Below are positions 37,201 through 48,329 of a stretch of DNA of 64,000 nt, piece by piece. Location of the stretch: NCBI RefSeq assembly GCF_033118175.1, contig NW_026870963.1:930001-994000 (forward strand), given 5' to 3'. The notes beneath the pieces are model-generated. The model was not told the origin of the DNA, made no database searches, and saw nothing but the letters and a program-made list of their open reading frames with translations. Each line of letters begins with the position of its first letter. Position 1 is the stretch's first letter. Source of the stretch: Dama dama. Taxonomy: Eukaryota; Chordata; Mammalia; Artiodactyla; Cervidae. Position numbers and translations under genes: made by a program.

Positions 37201-39039
37201 AGTATCAAAAATATGAGGAGCATGAAAAGGTCTGAAAAATAGGAGGAGCATGAAGCGGTGTTCAAAAACATGAAGAGTCTGAAAAGTTGTGAAAAATATG
37301 AAAAGCTTCAAAAGGTGTCAAAAATGAGATGAGCATTAAACGGTCTGATAAATAGGAGGAGCATGAAGCGGTGTTGCAAAACAGGAAGAGCCTGAAAAGG
37401 TGTGAAAAATATGAAGAAATGCAAAATGTGTCAAAAATATGAGGAGCATGAAACAGTCTGCCAAAAAGGAGGAGCATGAAACGGAGTTGAAAAACATGAA
37501 GAGCCTGAAAAGGTGTGAAAAATATGAAGAGCTTCAAAAGGTGTCAAAAATGAGATGAGCATGAAACGGTCTGAAAAATAAGAGGATCATGAAGTGATGT
37601 TCAAAAACATGAAGAACCTGAAAAGATATGACAAATATGATGAGCTTCAAAAGGTGTCAAACATATGAGGAGCATGAAACGGTCTGAAAAATAGGAGGAG
37701 CATGAAGCGGTGGTGAAAAACCTGAAGAGCCTGAAAAGGTGTGAAAAATATGAAGAGCTTCAAAAGGTGTGAAATTCATGAGTAGCATGAAACTCTCTGA
37801 AAAATAGGAGGAGAATGAAGCGGTGTTCAATAACATGAAGAGCCTGAAATGTTGTGAAAAATATGAAAAGCTTCTAAAGGTGTTAAAGATGAGATGAGCA
37901 TGAAACGGTCTGAAAAATAGGAGGATAAAGAAACGGTGTTGAAAAACATGAAGAGCCAGAAAACGTGTGAAAAATATGAAGAGCTACAAAAGGTGTCAAA
38001 AATGAGATGAGCATGAAACGGTTTGAAAAATAGGAGGAGCGAGAAACGGTGTTCAAAAACATGAAGAGCCTGAAAAGGTGTGTAAAATATGAAGAGCTTC
38101 AAAAGGTGTCAAAAATATGAGGAGCATGAAACGGTCTGAAAAATAGGAGGAGCATGAAGAGGTGTTCAAAAACATGAAGAGCCTGAAAAGGCGTGAAAAA
38201 TATGAAGAGCTTCAAAAGGTGTTAAAAAATATGAGGAGCATGATATGGTCTGAAAAATAGGAGGAGCATGAAGCGGTGTTCAAAAACATGAAGAGCCTAA
38301 AAAGTTGTCAAAAATATGAAAAGCTTCAAAAGGTGTCAAAAATGAGATGAGCATGAAACGATCTGAAACATACGAGAAGCATGAAGCGGTGTTGAAAAAC
38401 ATGAAGAGCCGGAAAAGGTGCGAAAAATATGAAGAGCTTCAAAAGGTGTCAAAAATATCAGGAGCATGAAACGGTCTGAAAAATAGGAGGAGCATTAAGC
38501 GGTGTTCAATTACATGAAGAGCTTGAAAAGTTGTGAAAAATATGAAGAGCTTCAAAAGGTGAGAAAACTATGAGGAGAATGAAACGGTCTGAAATATAGG
38601 AGGAGCCTGAAGCGGTGTTCAAAAACATGAAGAGCCTGAAAAGGTGTGAAAAATATGAAGAGCTTCATAAAGTGTCAAGAATATGAGGAGCACGAAACGG
38701 TCTGAAAAATATGAGGAGCATGAATCGGTGTTCAAAAACATGAAGAGCCTGAAAACGTGTGGAAAATATGAAGAGCTTCAAAAGGTGTGAAAAATATGAA
38801 GAGCTTCAAAAGGTGTCAAAAATGAAATGAGCATGAAACGTTCTGACAAATAGGACGAGCATGAAGAAGCGTTGAAAAAAAAGAAGAGCCTGAAAAGGTG
38901 TGAAAAATATGAAGAGCTTCAAAAGGTGTCAAAAATATGAGGAGCACGAAACGGTCTGAAAAACAGGAGGAGCATGAAGCGGTGTTGAAAAACATGAAGA
39001 GCGTGAAAAGGTGTGAAAAATATGAAGAGCTTCAAAAGG

Positions 39040-39475
39040 TGTCAAAAATATGAGGAGCATGAAACGTCCTGAGAAATAGGAGGAGCATGAAGCGGTGTTC
39101 AAAAATATGAAGAGCCTGAAAAGGTGGGGAAAATATGAGGAGCATGATACGGTCTGAAATATAGGTGGAGCATGAAGCGGTGTTCAAAAACATGAAGAGC
39201 CTGACAGGTGTGAAAAATATGAAGAGCTTCAAAGAGTGTGAAAAATATGAGGAGCATGAAACGGTCTGAAAAAAAGGAGAAAGATGAAGCGGTGCTCAAA
39301 AACATGAAGAGCCCTAAAATGTGTGAAAAACATGAAGAGCTTCAAAAGGTGTCAAAAATATGAGGTGTATGAAACGGTCTTAAAAATAGAAGGAGCATGA
39401 AACGGTGTTCAAAAATTTGAAGAGCCCGAAAAGGTGTGAAAAATATGAAGAGCTTCAAAACGTGTCAAAAATATG
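39040..39475 (+). repeat. Isolated relic block of domain I
   Basis: This stretch carries the domain I marker (phase start at 39183, GAGCCTGACAGG) with its usual neighbours: AAAGGTGGGGAAAATATG upstream, and CAAAGAGTGTG, GAAAAAAAGGAGAAAG and GAGCCCGAAAAGG downstream. It matches about 35,795-36,230 with scattered substitutions. A weaker second copy of its left part follows at about 39,480-39,615. It lies 3,245 bp beyond the previous marker, inside monomers otherwise unlike domain I. Confidence 0.82.
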
Positions 39476-40397
39476 AGGAGCATGAAACGGCCAGAAAAAT
39501 AGGAGGAGCATGAAGCGGTGTTCAGAAATATGAAGCGCCTGAAAAGGTGGGAAAAATATGAGGAGCATGATACGGTCTGAAAAATAGGTGGAGCATGAAG
39601 CGGTGTTCACATGAAGAGCCTGAAAAGGTGTGAAAAATATGAAGAGCTTAAAAAAGTGTCAAAAATATGAGGAGCATGAAACGGTGTTGAAAAACATGAA
39701 GAGCTTGAAAAGAGTGAAATAAATGAAGAGCTTCAAAAGGTTTCAAAAATATGAGGAGCATGAAACGGTCTGAAAAATAGGTGGAGCATGAAGGGTGATG
39801 AAAAACATGAAGAGCCTGAAAAAGTGTGAAATACATGAAGAGCTTCAAAGGTGTTAAAATTTGAGGAGCATGATACGGTCTGAAAAATAGGAGGAGCATG
39901 AAGCGGTTTTGAAAAACATGAAGAGTCTGAAAAGGTGTGAAAAATATGAAGAGCTTCAAAAAGTGTCAAAATATGAGGAGCATGAAACGGTCTGAAAAAC
40001 AGGAGGAGCATGAAACGGTCTGAAAAATAGGAGGAGCATGAATCGGTGTTGAAAAACATAAAGTGCCTGAAAAGGTATGACATATATGAAGAGCTTCAAA
40101 AGGTGTCAAAATATGAGGAGCATGAAACGGTGTTGAAAAACATGAAGAGCTTGAAATGGTGTCAAAAACATGAAGAGATTCAAAAGGTGTCAAAATTATG
40201 AGGAGCATGAAATGGTAAGAAAAATAGGAGGAGCAGGAAGCCGTGTTGAAAAACATGAAGAGCCTGAAAAGGTGTGAAAAATATGAAGAGCTTCAAAAGG
40301 TGTCAAAACTATGAGGAGCATGAAACGGTCTGAAAAATAGGAGGAGCATGAAGCGGTGTTGAAAAACATGAAGAGCATGAAAAGGTGTGAAAAATAT

Positions 40398-40510
40398 GAA
40401 GAGCTTCAAAAGGTGTCAAAAATATGAGGAGCATGAAACGGTCTGAAAAATAGGAGGAGCATGAAGCGGTGTTCAAAAACATGAAGAGCCTGAAAAGTTG
40501 TGAAAAATAT
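40398..40510 (+). repeat. Representative 113-bp monomer (near consensus)
   Basis: This unit shows the internal structure clearly. Subrepeat 2 is 40398-40425, subrepeat 3 is 40426-40453, subrepeat 4 is 40454-40482 (one base longer) and subrepeat 1 is 40483-40510. Relative to the commonest form it differs mainly by TTCAAAA for TTGAAAA in subrepeat 4 and GTTGTG for GGTGTG in subrepeat 1. Both substitutions recur widely in the array, so they are shared variants rather than private mutations. Because 113 is not a multiple of 3, any reading frame shifts at each monomer and cycles every three monomers. Confidence 0.93.
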
Positions 40511-42429
40511 GAAGAGCTTCATAAGTTGTCAAAAATATGAGGCGCATGAAATGGTCTGAAAAATAGGAGGAGCACGAAGCGCTGTTGAAAAACATGAAGA
40601 GCCTGAAAAGGTGTGAAAAATATGAAGAGCTTCAAAAGGTGTCAAAACTATGAGGAGCATGAAACGGTCTGAAAAATAGGAGGAGAATGAAGCGACGTTG
40701 AAAAACAAGAAGAGCATGAAAAGGTGTGAAAAATATGTAGGGCTTCAAAAGGTGTCAAAAAAATGAGGAGCATGAAACGGCCTGAAAAATAGGAGGAGCA
40801 TGTAGCGGTGTTGAAAAACATGAAGAGCCTAAAAGGTGTTAAAAATATGAAGAGCTTCAAAAGGTGTCAAAAGTATGAGGAGCATGTAATGGTCTGAAAA
40901 ATAGGAGGAGCATGAAGCCGTGTTCGAAAACATGAACAGCTTGAAAAGGTATGAAAACTATGAAGAGCTTCAAAATGTGTCAAAATTTGAGGAGCATGAA
41001 ACGACCTGAAAAATAGGAGGAGCATGAAAGGGTCTGAAAAATAGGAGGAGCATGAATCGGTTTTGAAAACATGAAGAGCATGAAAAGGTGTGAAAAATAT
41101 GAAGAGCTTCAAAAGTTATCAAAAATATGAGGAGCATGAAACGTTCTGAAAAATAGGAGGAGCTTGATGCGGTTTTGAAAAATATGAAGTGCCTGAAAAT
41201 GTGTGAAATATATGAAGAGCTTCAAAACTTCTCAAATATGAGGAACTTGAAACGGTCTGAAAAATAAGAGGAGATGCAGTAGTGTTCAAAAACATGAAGA
41301 GCCTGAAAATGTGTGAAAAATACGAAGAGCTTCAACAGGTGTCAAAAATGAGATGAGCATGAAATGGTCGGAAAAACAGGAGGAGAATGGAATGGTGTTG
41401 ATAACCATGAAGAGCCTGAAAAGTTGTGAAATATATGAAGAGATTCAAAAGGTGTCAAAAATATGAGGAGTATGAAACGGTCTGAAAAAGAAGAGGAGCA
41501 AGAAGGGGTGTTCAAAAACATGAAGAGCCTGAAAAGGTGTGAAAAATATGAAGAGATTCTAAAGCTGTCAAAAATATGAGGAGCCTGAAACGGTCTGAAA
41601 AATAGGAGGAGCATGAAGTGGTGTTGAAAAAGATGAAGAGCCTGAAAAGGTGTGAACAATATGAAGAGCTTCAAAAGATATCAAAAATATCAGGAGCATG
41701 AAATGATCTGAAAAATAGCAGGAACATGAAACGGTCTGAAAAATAGGAGGAGCATGGAGTGGTGTTCAAAAATATGACGAGCCTTAAAAGGCGTGAAAAA
41801 TATGAAGAGCTTTAAAGGTGTGAAAATTATGAAGAGCAAGATACCGTCTGAAAAATAGGATGAGCATGACACGGTGTTGAAAAACATGAAGAGCCTTAAA
41901 ATGTGAGAAAAATATGAAGAGCTTTAAAGGTGTGAAAAATATGAGGAGCATGAAACGGTCTGATAAATAGGAGGAGCATGACACGGTGTTGAAATATATG
42001 AAGAGCATGAAAATGTGTGAAAAATATGAAGAGCTTCAAAAGGAGTCAAAAATATTAGGAGCATGAAAAGGTCTGAAAAATAGGAGGAGCATGAAGCGGT
42101 GTTGAAAAACATGAAGAGCCTGAAAAGGTGTGAAAAATATGAAGAGCTTCAAAAGGTGTCAAAAATATGAGGAGCATGAAATGATCTGAAAAAAAGGAGA
42201 AACAGGAAACATTCTGAAAAACAGGAGGAGCATGAAGCGGTGTTCAAAAACATGAAGAGTCTGAAAAGGTATGAAATATATGAAGAGCTTCAAAAGGTGT
42301 CAAAAATATGAGGAGCATGAAACGGTCTGAAAAATAGGAGGAGCATGAAGCGGTGTTCAAAAAAATGAAGAGCCTGAAAAGGTGTGAAAATTTTGAAGAG
42401 TTTCAAAAGGTGTGAAATACATGAGGAGC

Positions 42430-42639
42430 ATGAAACGGTCAGAAAAAAAGGAGCTGAATAAAGCGGTGTTCAAATACTTTAAGAGTCTGAAAAGTTGTGA
42501 AATATATGAAAAGCTTCAAAAGGTGTCAAAAATATGAGGATCATGAAACGGTCTGAAAAATATTTAGAGATCCAATAGTTGTCAAATATATGAGGAGCAT
42601 TAAATGGTGTTCAGAAACATGAAGAGTCTGAAAAGGTAT
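42430..42639 (+). repeat. Most diverged monomers of the window
   Basis: The 28-bp pattern is most eroded here: GGAGCTGAATAAAGCGG near 42,452, CAAATACTTTAAGAG near 42,471, and a subrepeat reduced to ATTTAGAGATCCAATAG near 42,563. Phase markers on both sides show that it is still satellite and not an insertion. It lies directly before the start of domain II similarity. Confidence 0.7.
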
Positions 42640-44770
42640 GAAATATATGAAGAGCTTCAAAAGGTGTGAAACATATGAGGAGCATGAAACGGTCTGAAAA
42701 ATAGGATTAGCATGAAGCGGTGTTCAAAAACATGATGAGCCTGAAAATATGTGAAAAATAGGAAAAGCTTCAAAAGGTGTCAAAAATGAGATGAGGATGA
42801 AACGGTCTGAAAAATAGGAGGTGCATTAAGCGGTGTTGAAAAACATGAAGAGCCTGAAAAGGTGTGAGAAATATGAAGAGCTTCAAAAGGTGTCAAAAAT
42901 ATGAGTAGCATGAAAAGGTCTGCAAAAAAGGAGGAGCATGAAGTGGTGTTGAAAAACATGAAGAGCTTGAAAAGGTGTGAAAAATATGAAAGCCTCAAAA
43001 GGTGTCAAAAATATGAGGAGCATGAAACGGTCTGAAAAATAGGAGGTGCATGAAGCGGTGTTGAAAAACATGAAGAGCCTGAAAAGGTGTGAGAAATATG
43101 AAGAGCTTCAAAAGGCGTCAAAAATATGAGTAGGATGAAAAGGTCTGCAAGAAAGGAGGAGCATGAAGTGGTGTTGAAAAACATGAAGAGCTTGAAAAAG
43201 TGTGAAAAATATGAAAGCTTCAAAACGTGTCAAAAATATGAGGAGCATGAAACGGTCTGAAAAATAGGAGGAGCATGAAGCGGTGTTCAAAAACATGAAG
43301 AGCCTGAAAAGGTGTGAAAAATATGAAGAGCTTCAAAATGTGTCAAAAATATGACGAGCATGAAACCCTCTTAAAAATAGGAGGAGGATGAAGCGGTGTT
43401 CAAAAACATGAAGAGCCTGAAAATGTGTGCAAAATATGAAGAGCTTCACAAGGAGTGAAATACATGAGGAGCATGAAAAGGTGTTCAAAAACATGCAGAG
43501 ACTTAAAAGGTGTGAAAAATATGAAGAGCTTCAAAAAGTGTCAAAAATTAGATTAGCATGAAAGGGTCTGAAAAATAGGAGGAGCCTGAAGAGGTGTTGA
43601 AAAACATGAAGAGCCTGAAAAAGTGTGAAAAATATGAAGAGCTTCAAAAATATGAAAATTATGAAGAGCTTCAAAAGGTGTGAAAAATATGAAGAGTTTC
43701 AAAAGGTGTGAAATACATGAGGAGCATGAAACGTTCTGAAACATGGGAGGACCATGAAGCGGTGTTGAAAAACATGAAGAGCCTGAAAAGGTGTGAAAAA
43801 TATGAAGAGCTTCAAAAGGTGTCAAAAATATGAGGTGCATGAAATGGTCTGAAAAATAGGAGGAGCATGAAGCGGTGTTCAAAAACATGAAGAGCCTGAA
43901 AAGGTGTGAAAAATATGAAGAGCTTCAAAAGGTGTGAAATACACGAGGAGCATGAAACGGTGTTCAAAAACATGCAGAGACTGAAAAGGTGTGAAAAATA
44001 TGAAGAGCTTCAAAAAGTGTCAAAAATTAGATTAGCATGAAAGGGTCTGAAAAATAGGAGGAGCCTGAAGTGGTGTTGAAAAACATGAAGAGCCTGAAAA
44101 AGTGTGAAAAATATGAAGAGCTTCAAAAATATGAAAATTATGAAGAGCTTCAAAAGGTGTAAAAAATATGAACAGCTTCAAAAGGTGTCAAAAATGAGAT
44201 GAGCATGAAACGGTCTGAAAAATAGGAGGAGCATGAAGTGTTGTTGAAAAACATGAAGAGCCTGAAAAGTTGTGAAAAATATGAAGAGCTTCAAAAGGTG
44301 TGAAAAATATGAAGAGCTTCAAATGTGTCAAAAAAGAGATGAGCATGAAACGGTCTGAAAATTAAGAGGAGCATGAAGTGGTGTTGAAAAAAAAGTAGAG
44401 GCTGAAAAGGTGTGAAATATATGAAGACCTTCAAAAGGTGTCAAAAATATGAGGAGAATGAAACGTTCTGAATAATAGGAGGAGCATGAAGCGGTGTTGA
44501 AAAACATGAAGAGCCTGAAAACATGTGAAAAATATGAAGAGCTTCAAAAGGTGTGAAAAATATGAAGAGCTTCAAATGTGTCAAAAATGAGATGAGCATG
44601 AAACGGTCTGAAAAATAAGAGGAGCATGAAGTGGAGTTGAAAAAAAAGAAGAGCCTGAAAAGGTGTGAAATATATGAAGACCTTCAAAAGTTGTCAAAAA
44701 TATGAGGAGCATGGAACGGTGTTGAAAAACATGAAGAGCCTGAAAAGGTGTGAAAAATATGAACAGCTTC
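42640..44770 (+). repeat. Domain II segment A, first copy
   Basis: This segment recurs at 53706-55836 with a constant offset of 11,066 bp, checked at 42883 to 53949, 43005 to 54071, 43553 to 54619 and 44581 to 55647. It contains the domain II marker TTAGATTAGCATG at 43548 and 44027, and the CTGCAAAAAAGGAGG and AAAATGAGATGAGG variants. Part of it (about 43,300 onward) continues to 45,150 as the partner of about 47,690-49,544 at offset 4,394. Confidence 0.85.
43548..44158 (+). repeat. 479-bp marker doublet of domain II
   Basis: Two related blocks start TTAGATTAGCATGAAAGGG at 43548 and 44027. The first continues GCCTGAAGAGGTG, the second GCCTGAAGTGGTG. Both are followed by an atypical run of subrepeat 2 with a short spacer (CAAAAATATGAAAATTATG). 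The doublet spacing of 479 bp (17 subrepeats) is repeated exactly at 47942/48421, 50308/50787, 54614/55093 and 57176/57655. Single blocks occur at 46419 (first type, with one substitution), 60809 and 63879 (second type). Confidence 0.88.
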
Positions 44771-45690
44771 AAAAAGTGTCAAAAATATGAGGAGCATGAA
44801 ACGGTCTGAAAAATAGGAGGAGCATGAAGCGGTGTTGAAAAACATGAAGAGCCTGAAAACGTGTGAAAAATATGAAGAGCTTCAAAAGGTGTGAAAAACA
44901 TGAAGACTTTCAAATGTGTCAAAAATGAGATGAGCATGAAACGGTCTGAAAAATAGGAGGAGCATGAAGTGGTGTTGAAAAAAATGAAGAGCCTGAAAAG
45001 GTGTGAAATATATGAAGAGCTTCAAAAGGTGTCAAAAATATGAGGAGAACGAAACGGTGTGAAAAATACGAGGAGCATGAAGTGGTGTTGAAAAACATGA
45101 AGAGCCTGAAAAGCTGTGAGAAATATGAAGAGCTTCAAAAGGTGTCAAAAATAGGAGGAGCATGAAACGGTCTGAAAAATAGGAGGAGCATGAAGCAGTG
45201 TTGAAAAACATGAATAGCCTGAAAAGGTGTGAAATGTATGAAGAGCTACAAAAGGTGTCAAAAGTATGATGAGCATGAAACGGTCTGAAAAATAGGAAGA
45301 GCATGAAGCGGTGTTGAAAAAAATGCAGAGCATGAAAAGGTGTGAAAAATATGAAGAACTTCAAAAGGTGTCAAATATATGAGGAGCATGAAAAGGTCTA
45401 AAAAATAGAGGGGAATGAAGCGCTGTTGAAAACATGAAGAGCATTAAAAGATGTGAAAAATATGAAGAGTTTCAAAAGGTGTCAAAATATGAGGAGCATT
45501 AAACGGTCTGAAAAATAGGAGGACCATAAAACGGTCTGAAAAATAGGAGGAGTAAGATTCGGTGTTGAAAAACATGAAGATCCTGAAAAGATGTGAAAAA
45601 TATGAAGAGCTTCAAAAGGTGTCAAATATATGAGGAGCATGAAACGGTCTGAAAAATAGGAGGAGCATGAAACGGTCTGAAAAATAGGAG

Positions 45691-46806
45691 GAGCATGAAG
45701 CGGTGTTGAAAAAAATGCAGAGCATGAAAAGGTGTGAAAAATATGAAGAGCTTCAAAAGGTGTCAAATATATGAGGAGCATGAAACGGTCTGAAAAATAG
45801 GAGGAGCATGAAGCGGTGTTCAAAAACATGAAGAGCCTGAAAAGTTGTGAAAAATATGCAAAGCTTCGAATGGTGTCAAAAATGAGATGAGGATGAAACG
45901 GTCTGAAAAATAGGAGGTGCGTTAAGCGGTGTTGAAAAACATGAAGAGCCTGAAAAGGTGTGAGAAATATGAAGAGCTTCAAAAGGTGTCAAAAATATGA
46001 GTAGCATGAAAAGGTCTGCAAAAAAGGAGGAGCATGAAGTGGTGTTGAAAAACTTGAAGAGCTTGAAAAGGTGTGAAAAATATGAAAGCCTCAAAATGTG
46101 TCAAAAATATGAGGAGCATGAAACGGTCTGAAAAATAGGAGGTGCATGAAGCGGTGTTCAAAAACATGAAGAGCCTGAAAAGGTGTTAAAAATATGAAGA
46201 GCTTCAAAATGTGTCAAAAATATGACGAGCATGAAACCCTCTTAAAAATAGGAGGAGGATGAAGCGGTGTTCAAAAACATGAAGAGCCTGAAAATGTGTG
46301 CAAAATATGAAGAGCTTCACAAGGAGTGAAATACATGAGGAGCATGAAAAGGTGTTCAAAAACATGCAGAGACTTAAAAGGTGTGAAAAATATGAAGAGC
46401 TTCAAAAAGTGTCAAAAATTAGGTTAGCATGAAAGGGTCTGAAAAATAGGAGGAGCCTGAAGAGGTGTTGAAAAACATGAAGAGCCTGAAAAAGTGTGAA
46501 AAATATGAAGAGCTTCAAAAATATGAAAATTATGAAGAGCTTCAAAAGGTGTGAAAAATATGAAGAGTTTCAAAAGGTGTGAAATACATGAGGAGCATGA
46601 AACGTTCTGAAACATGGGAGGACCATGAAGCGGTGTTGAAAAACATGAAGAGCCTGAAAAGGTGTGAAAAATATGAAGAGCTTCAAAAGGTGTCAAAAAT
46701 ATGAGGTGCATGAAATGGTCTGAAAAATAGGAGGAGCATGAAGCGGTGTTCAAAAACATGAAGAGCCTGAAAAGGTGTGAAAAATATGAAGAGCTTCAAA
46801 AGGTGT
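45691..46806 (+). repeat. Domain II 1,523-bp tandem repeat, left copy
   Basis: Matches 47214-48329 at an offset of 1,523 bp over about 1,116 bp. The single difference I noticed is G at 46422 against A at 47945, inside the domain marker. The period is about 13.5 monomers or 54 subrepeats, so the duplication is half a monomer out of register. After 46806 the copies part: GTGTCAAAACAATTAGG here, GTGTGAAATACATGAGG in the other. Confidence 0.87.
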
Positions 46807-47213
46807 CAAAACAATTAGGAGCAGGAAACTGTCTGAAAAATAGGAGGAGCATGAAGCCGTTTTCAAAAACATGAAGAGCATGAAAAGGTGTGAAAAATAT
46901 GAAGAGTTTCAAAAGGTGTCAAAAATATGAGGAGCATGAAACGGCCTGAAAAATAGGAGGAGCATGAAACGGTCTGAAAAATAGGAGGAGCATGAAGCGG
47001 TGTTGAAAAACCTGAAGAGCCTGAAAAGGCGTGAAATATATGAAGAGCTTCAAAAGGTGTCAAAAATAGGAGGAGCATGAAACGGTCTGAAAAATAGGAG
47101 GAGCATGAAGCGGTGTTGAAAAACATGAATAGCCTGAAAAGGTGTGAAATGTATGAAGAGCTACAAAAGGTGTCAAAAGTATGATGAGCATGAAACGGTC
47201 TGAAAAATAGGAA

Positions 47214-48329
47214 GAGCATGAAGCGGTGTTGAAAAAAATGCAGAGCATGAAAAGGTGTGAAAAATATGAAGAGCTTCAAAAGGTGTCAAATATATGAGGA
47301 GCATGAAACGGTCTGAAAAATAGGAGGAGCATGAAGCGGTGTTCAAAAACATGAAGAGCCTGAAAAGTTGTGAAAAATATGCAAAGCTTCGAATGGTGTC
47401 AAAAATGAGATGAGGATGAAACGGTCTGAAAAATAGGAGGTGCGTTAAGCGGTGTTGAAAAACATGAAGAGCCTGAAAAGGTGTGAGAAATATGAAGAGC
47501 TTCAAAAGGTGTCAAAAATATGAGTAGCATGAAAAGGTCTGCAAAAAAGGAGGAGCATGAAGTGGTGTTGAAAAACTTGAAGAGCTTGAAAAGGTGTGAA
47601 AAATATGAAAGCCTCAAAATGTGTCAAAAATATGAGGAGCATGAAACGGTCTGAAAAATAGGAGGTGCATGAAGCGGTGTTCAAAAACATGAAGAGCCTG
47701 AAAAGGTGTTAAAAATATGAAGAGCTTCAAAATGTGTCAAAAATATGACGAGCATGAAACCCTCTTAAAAATAGGAGGAGGATGAAGCGGTGTTCAAAAA
47801 CATGAAGAGCCTGAAAATGTGTGCAAAATATGAAGAGCTTCACAAGGAGTGAAATACATGAGGAGCATGAAAAGGTGTTCAAAAACATGCAGAGACTTAA
47901 AAGGTGTGAAAAATATGAAGAGCTTCAAAAAGTGTCAAAAATTAGATTAGCATGAAAGGGTCTGAAAAATAGGAGGAGCCTGAAGAGGTGTTGAAAAACA
48001 TGAAGAGCCTGAAAAAGTGTGAAAAATATGAAGAGCTTCAAAAATATGAAAATTATGAAGAGCTTCAAAAGGTGTGAAAAATATGAAGAGTTTCAAAAGG
48101 TGTGAAATACATGAGGAGCATGAAACGTTCTGAAACATGGGAGGACCATGAAGCGGTGTTGAAAAACATGAAGAGCCTGAAAAGGTGTGAAAAATATGAA
48201 GAGCTTCAAAAGGTGTCAAAAATATGAGGTGCATGAAATGGTCTGAAAAATAGGAGGAGCATGAAGCGGTGTTCAAAAACATGAAGAGCCTGAAAAGGTG
48301 TGAAAAATATGAAGAGCTTCAAAAGGTGT
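47214..48329 (+). repeat. Domain II 1,523-bp tandem repeat, right copy
   Basis: Partner of 45691-46806. It also overlaps the 2,366-bp repeat that begins at about 47,668, so these bases belong to several nested duplications. It carries the first-type marker block at 47942, which here is followed by the second-type block (48421) that the left copy lacks. Confidence 0.86.

Larger units (their letters stand above)
37201..42639 (+). repeat. Heterogeneous monomer domain between the two higher-order domains
   Basis: The 113-bp unit continues, but neighbouring monomers differ at many positions and large-scale repetition is weak. A diverged 565-bp (five-monomer) periodicity links about 37,262-37,537 with 37,827-38,102. 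A block at about 41,690-41,990 resembles 53,153-53,450. Subrepeat duplications that change the register occur at 39975-40030 and 40989-41044. The AAAATGAGATGAGC variant, common in domain II, first appears here (about 37,321). Low homogeneity suggests an older or less actively exchanging part of the array. Confidence 0.8.

Noticed and set aside
42450..42475. Polyadenylation-type signal (GAATAAAGCGG)
   Set aside because: It is a single chance variant in a diverged monomer with no transcript context and no neighbouring gene.
42540..42600. Insertion of foreign or mobile DNA
   Set aside because: The odd stretch keeps recognisable subrepeat ends (GTCTGAAAAATAT before, GTTGTCAAATATATGAGG after) and has the right length for a diverged subrepeat. 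There are no terminal repeats or target duplication.
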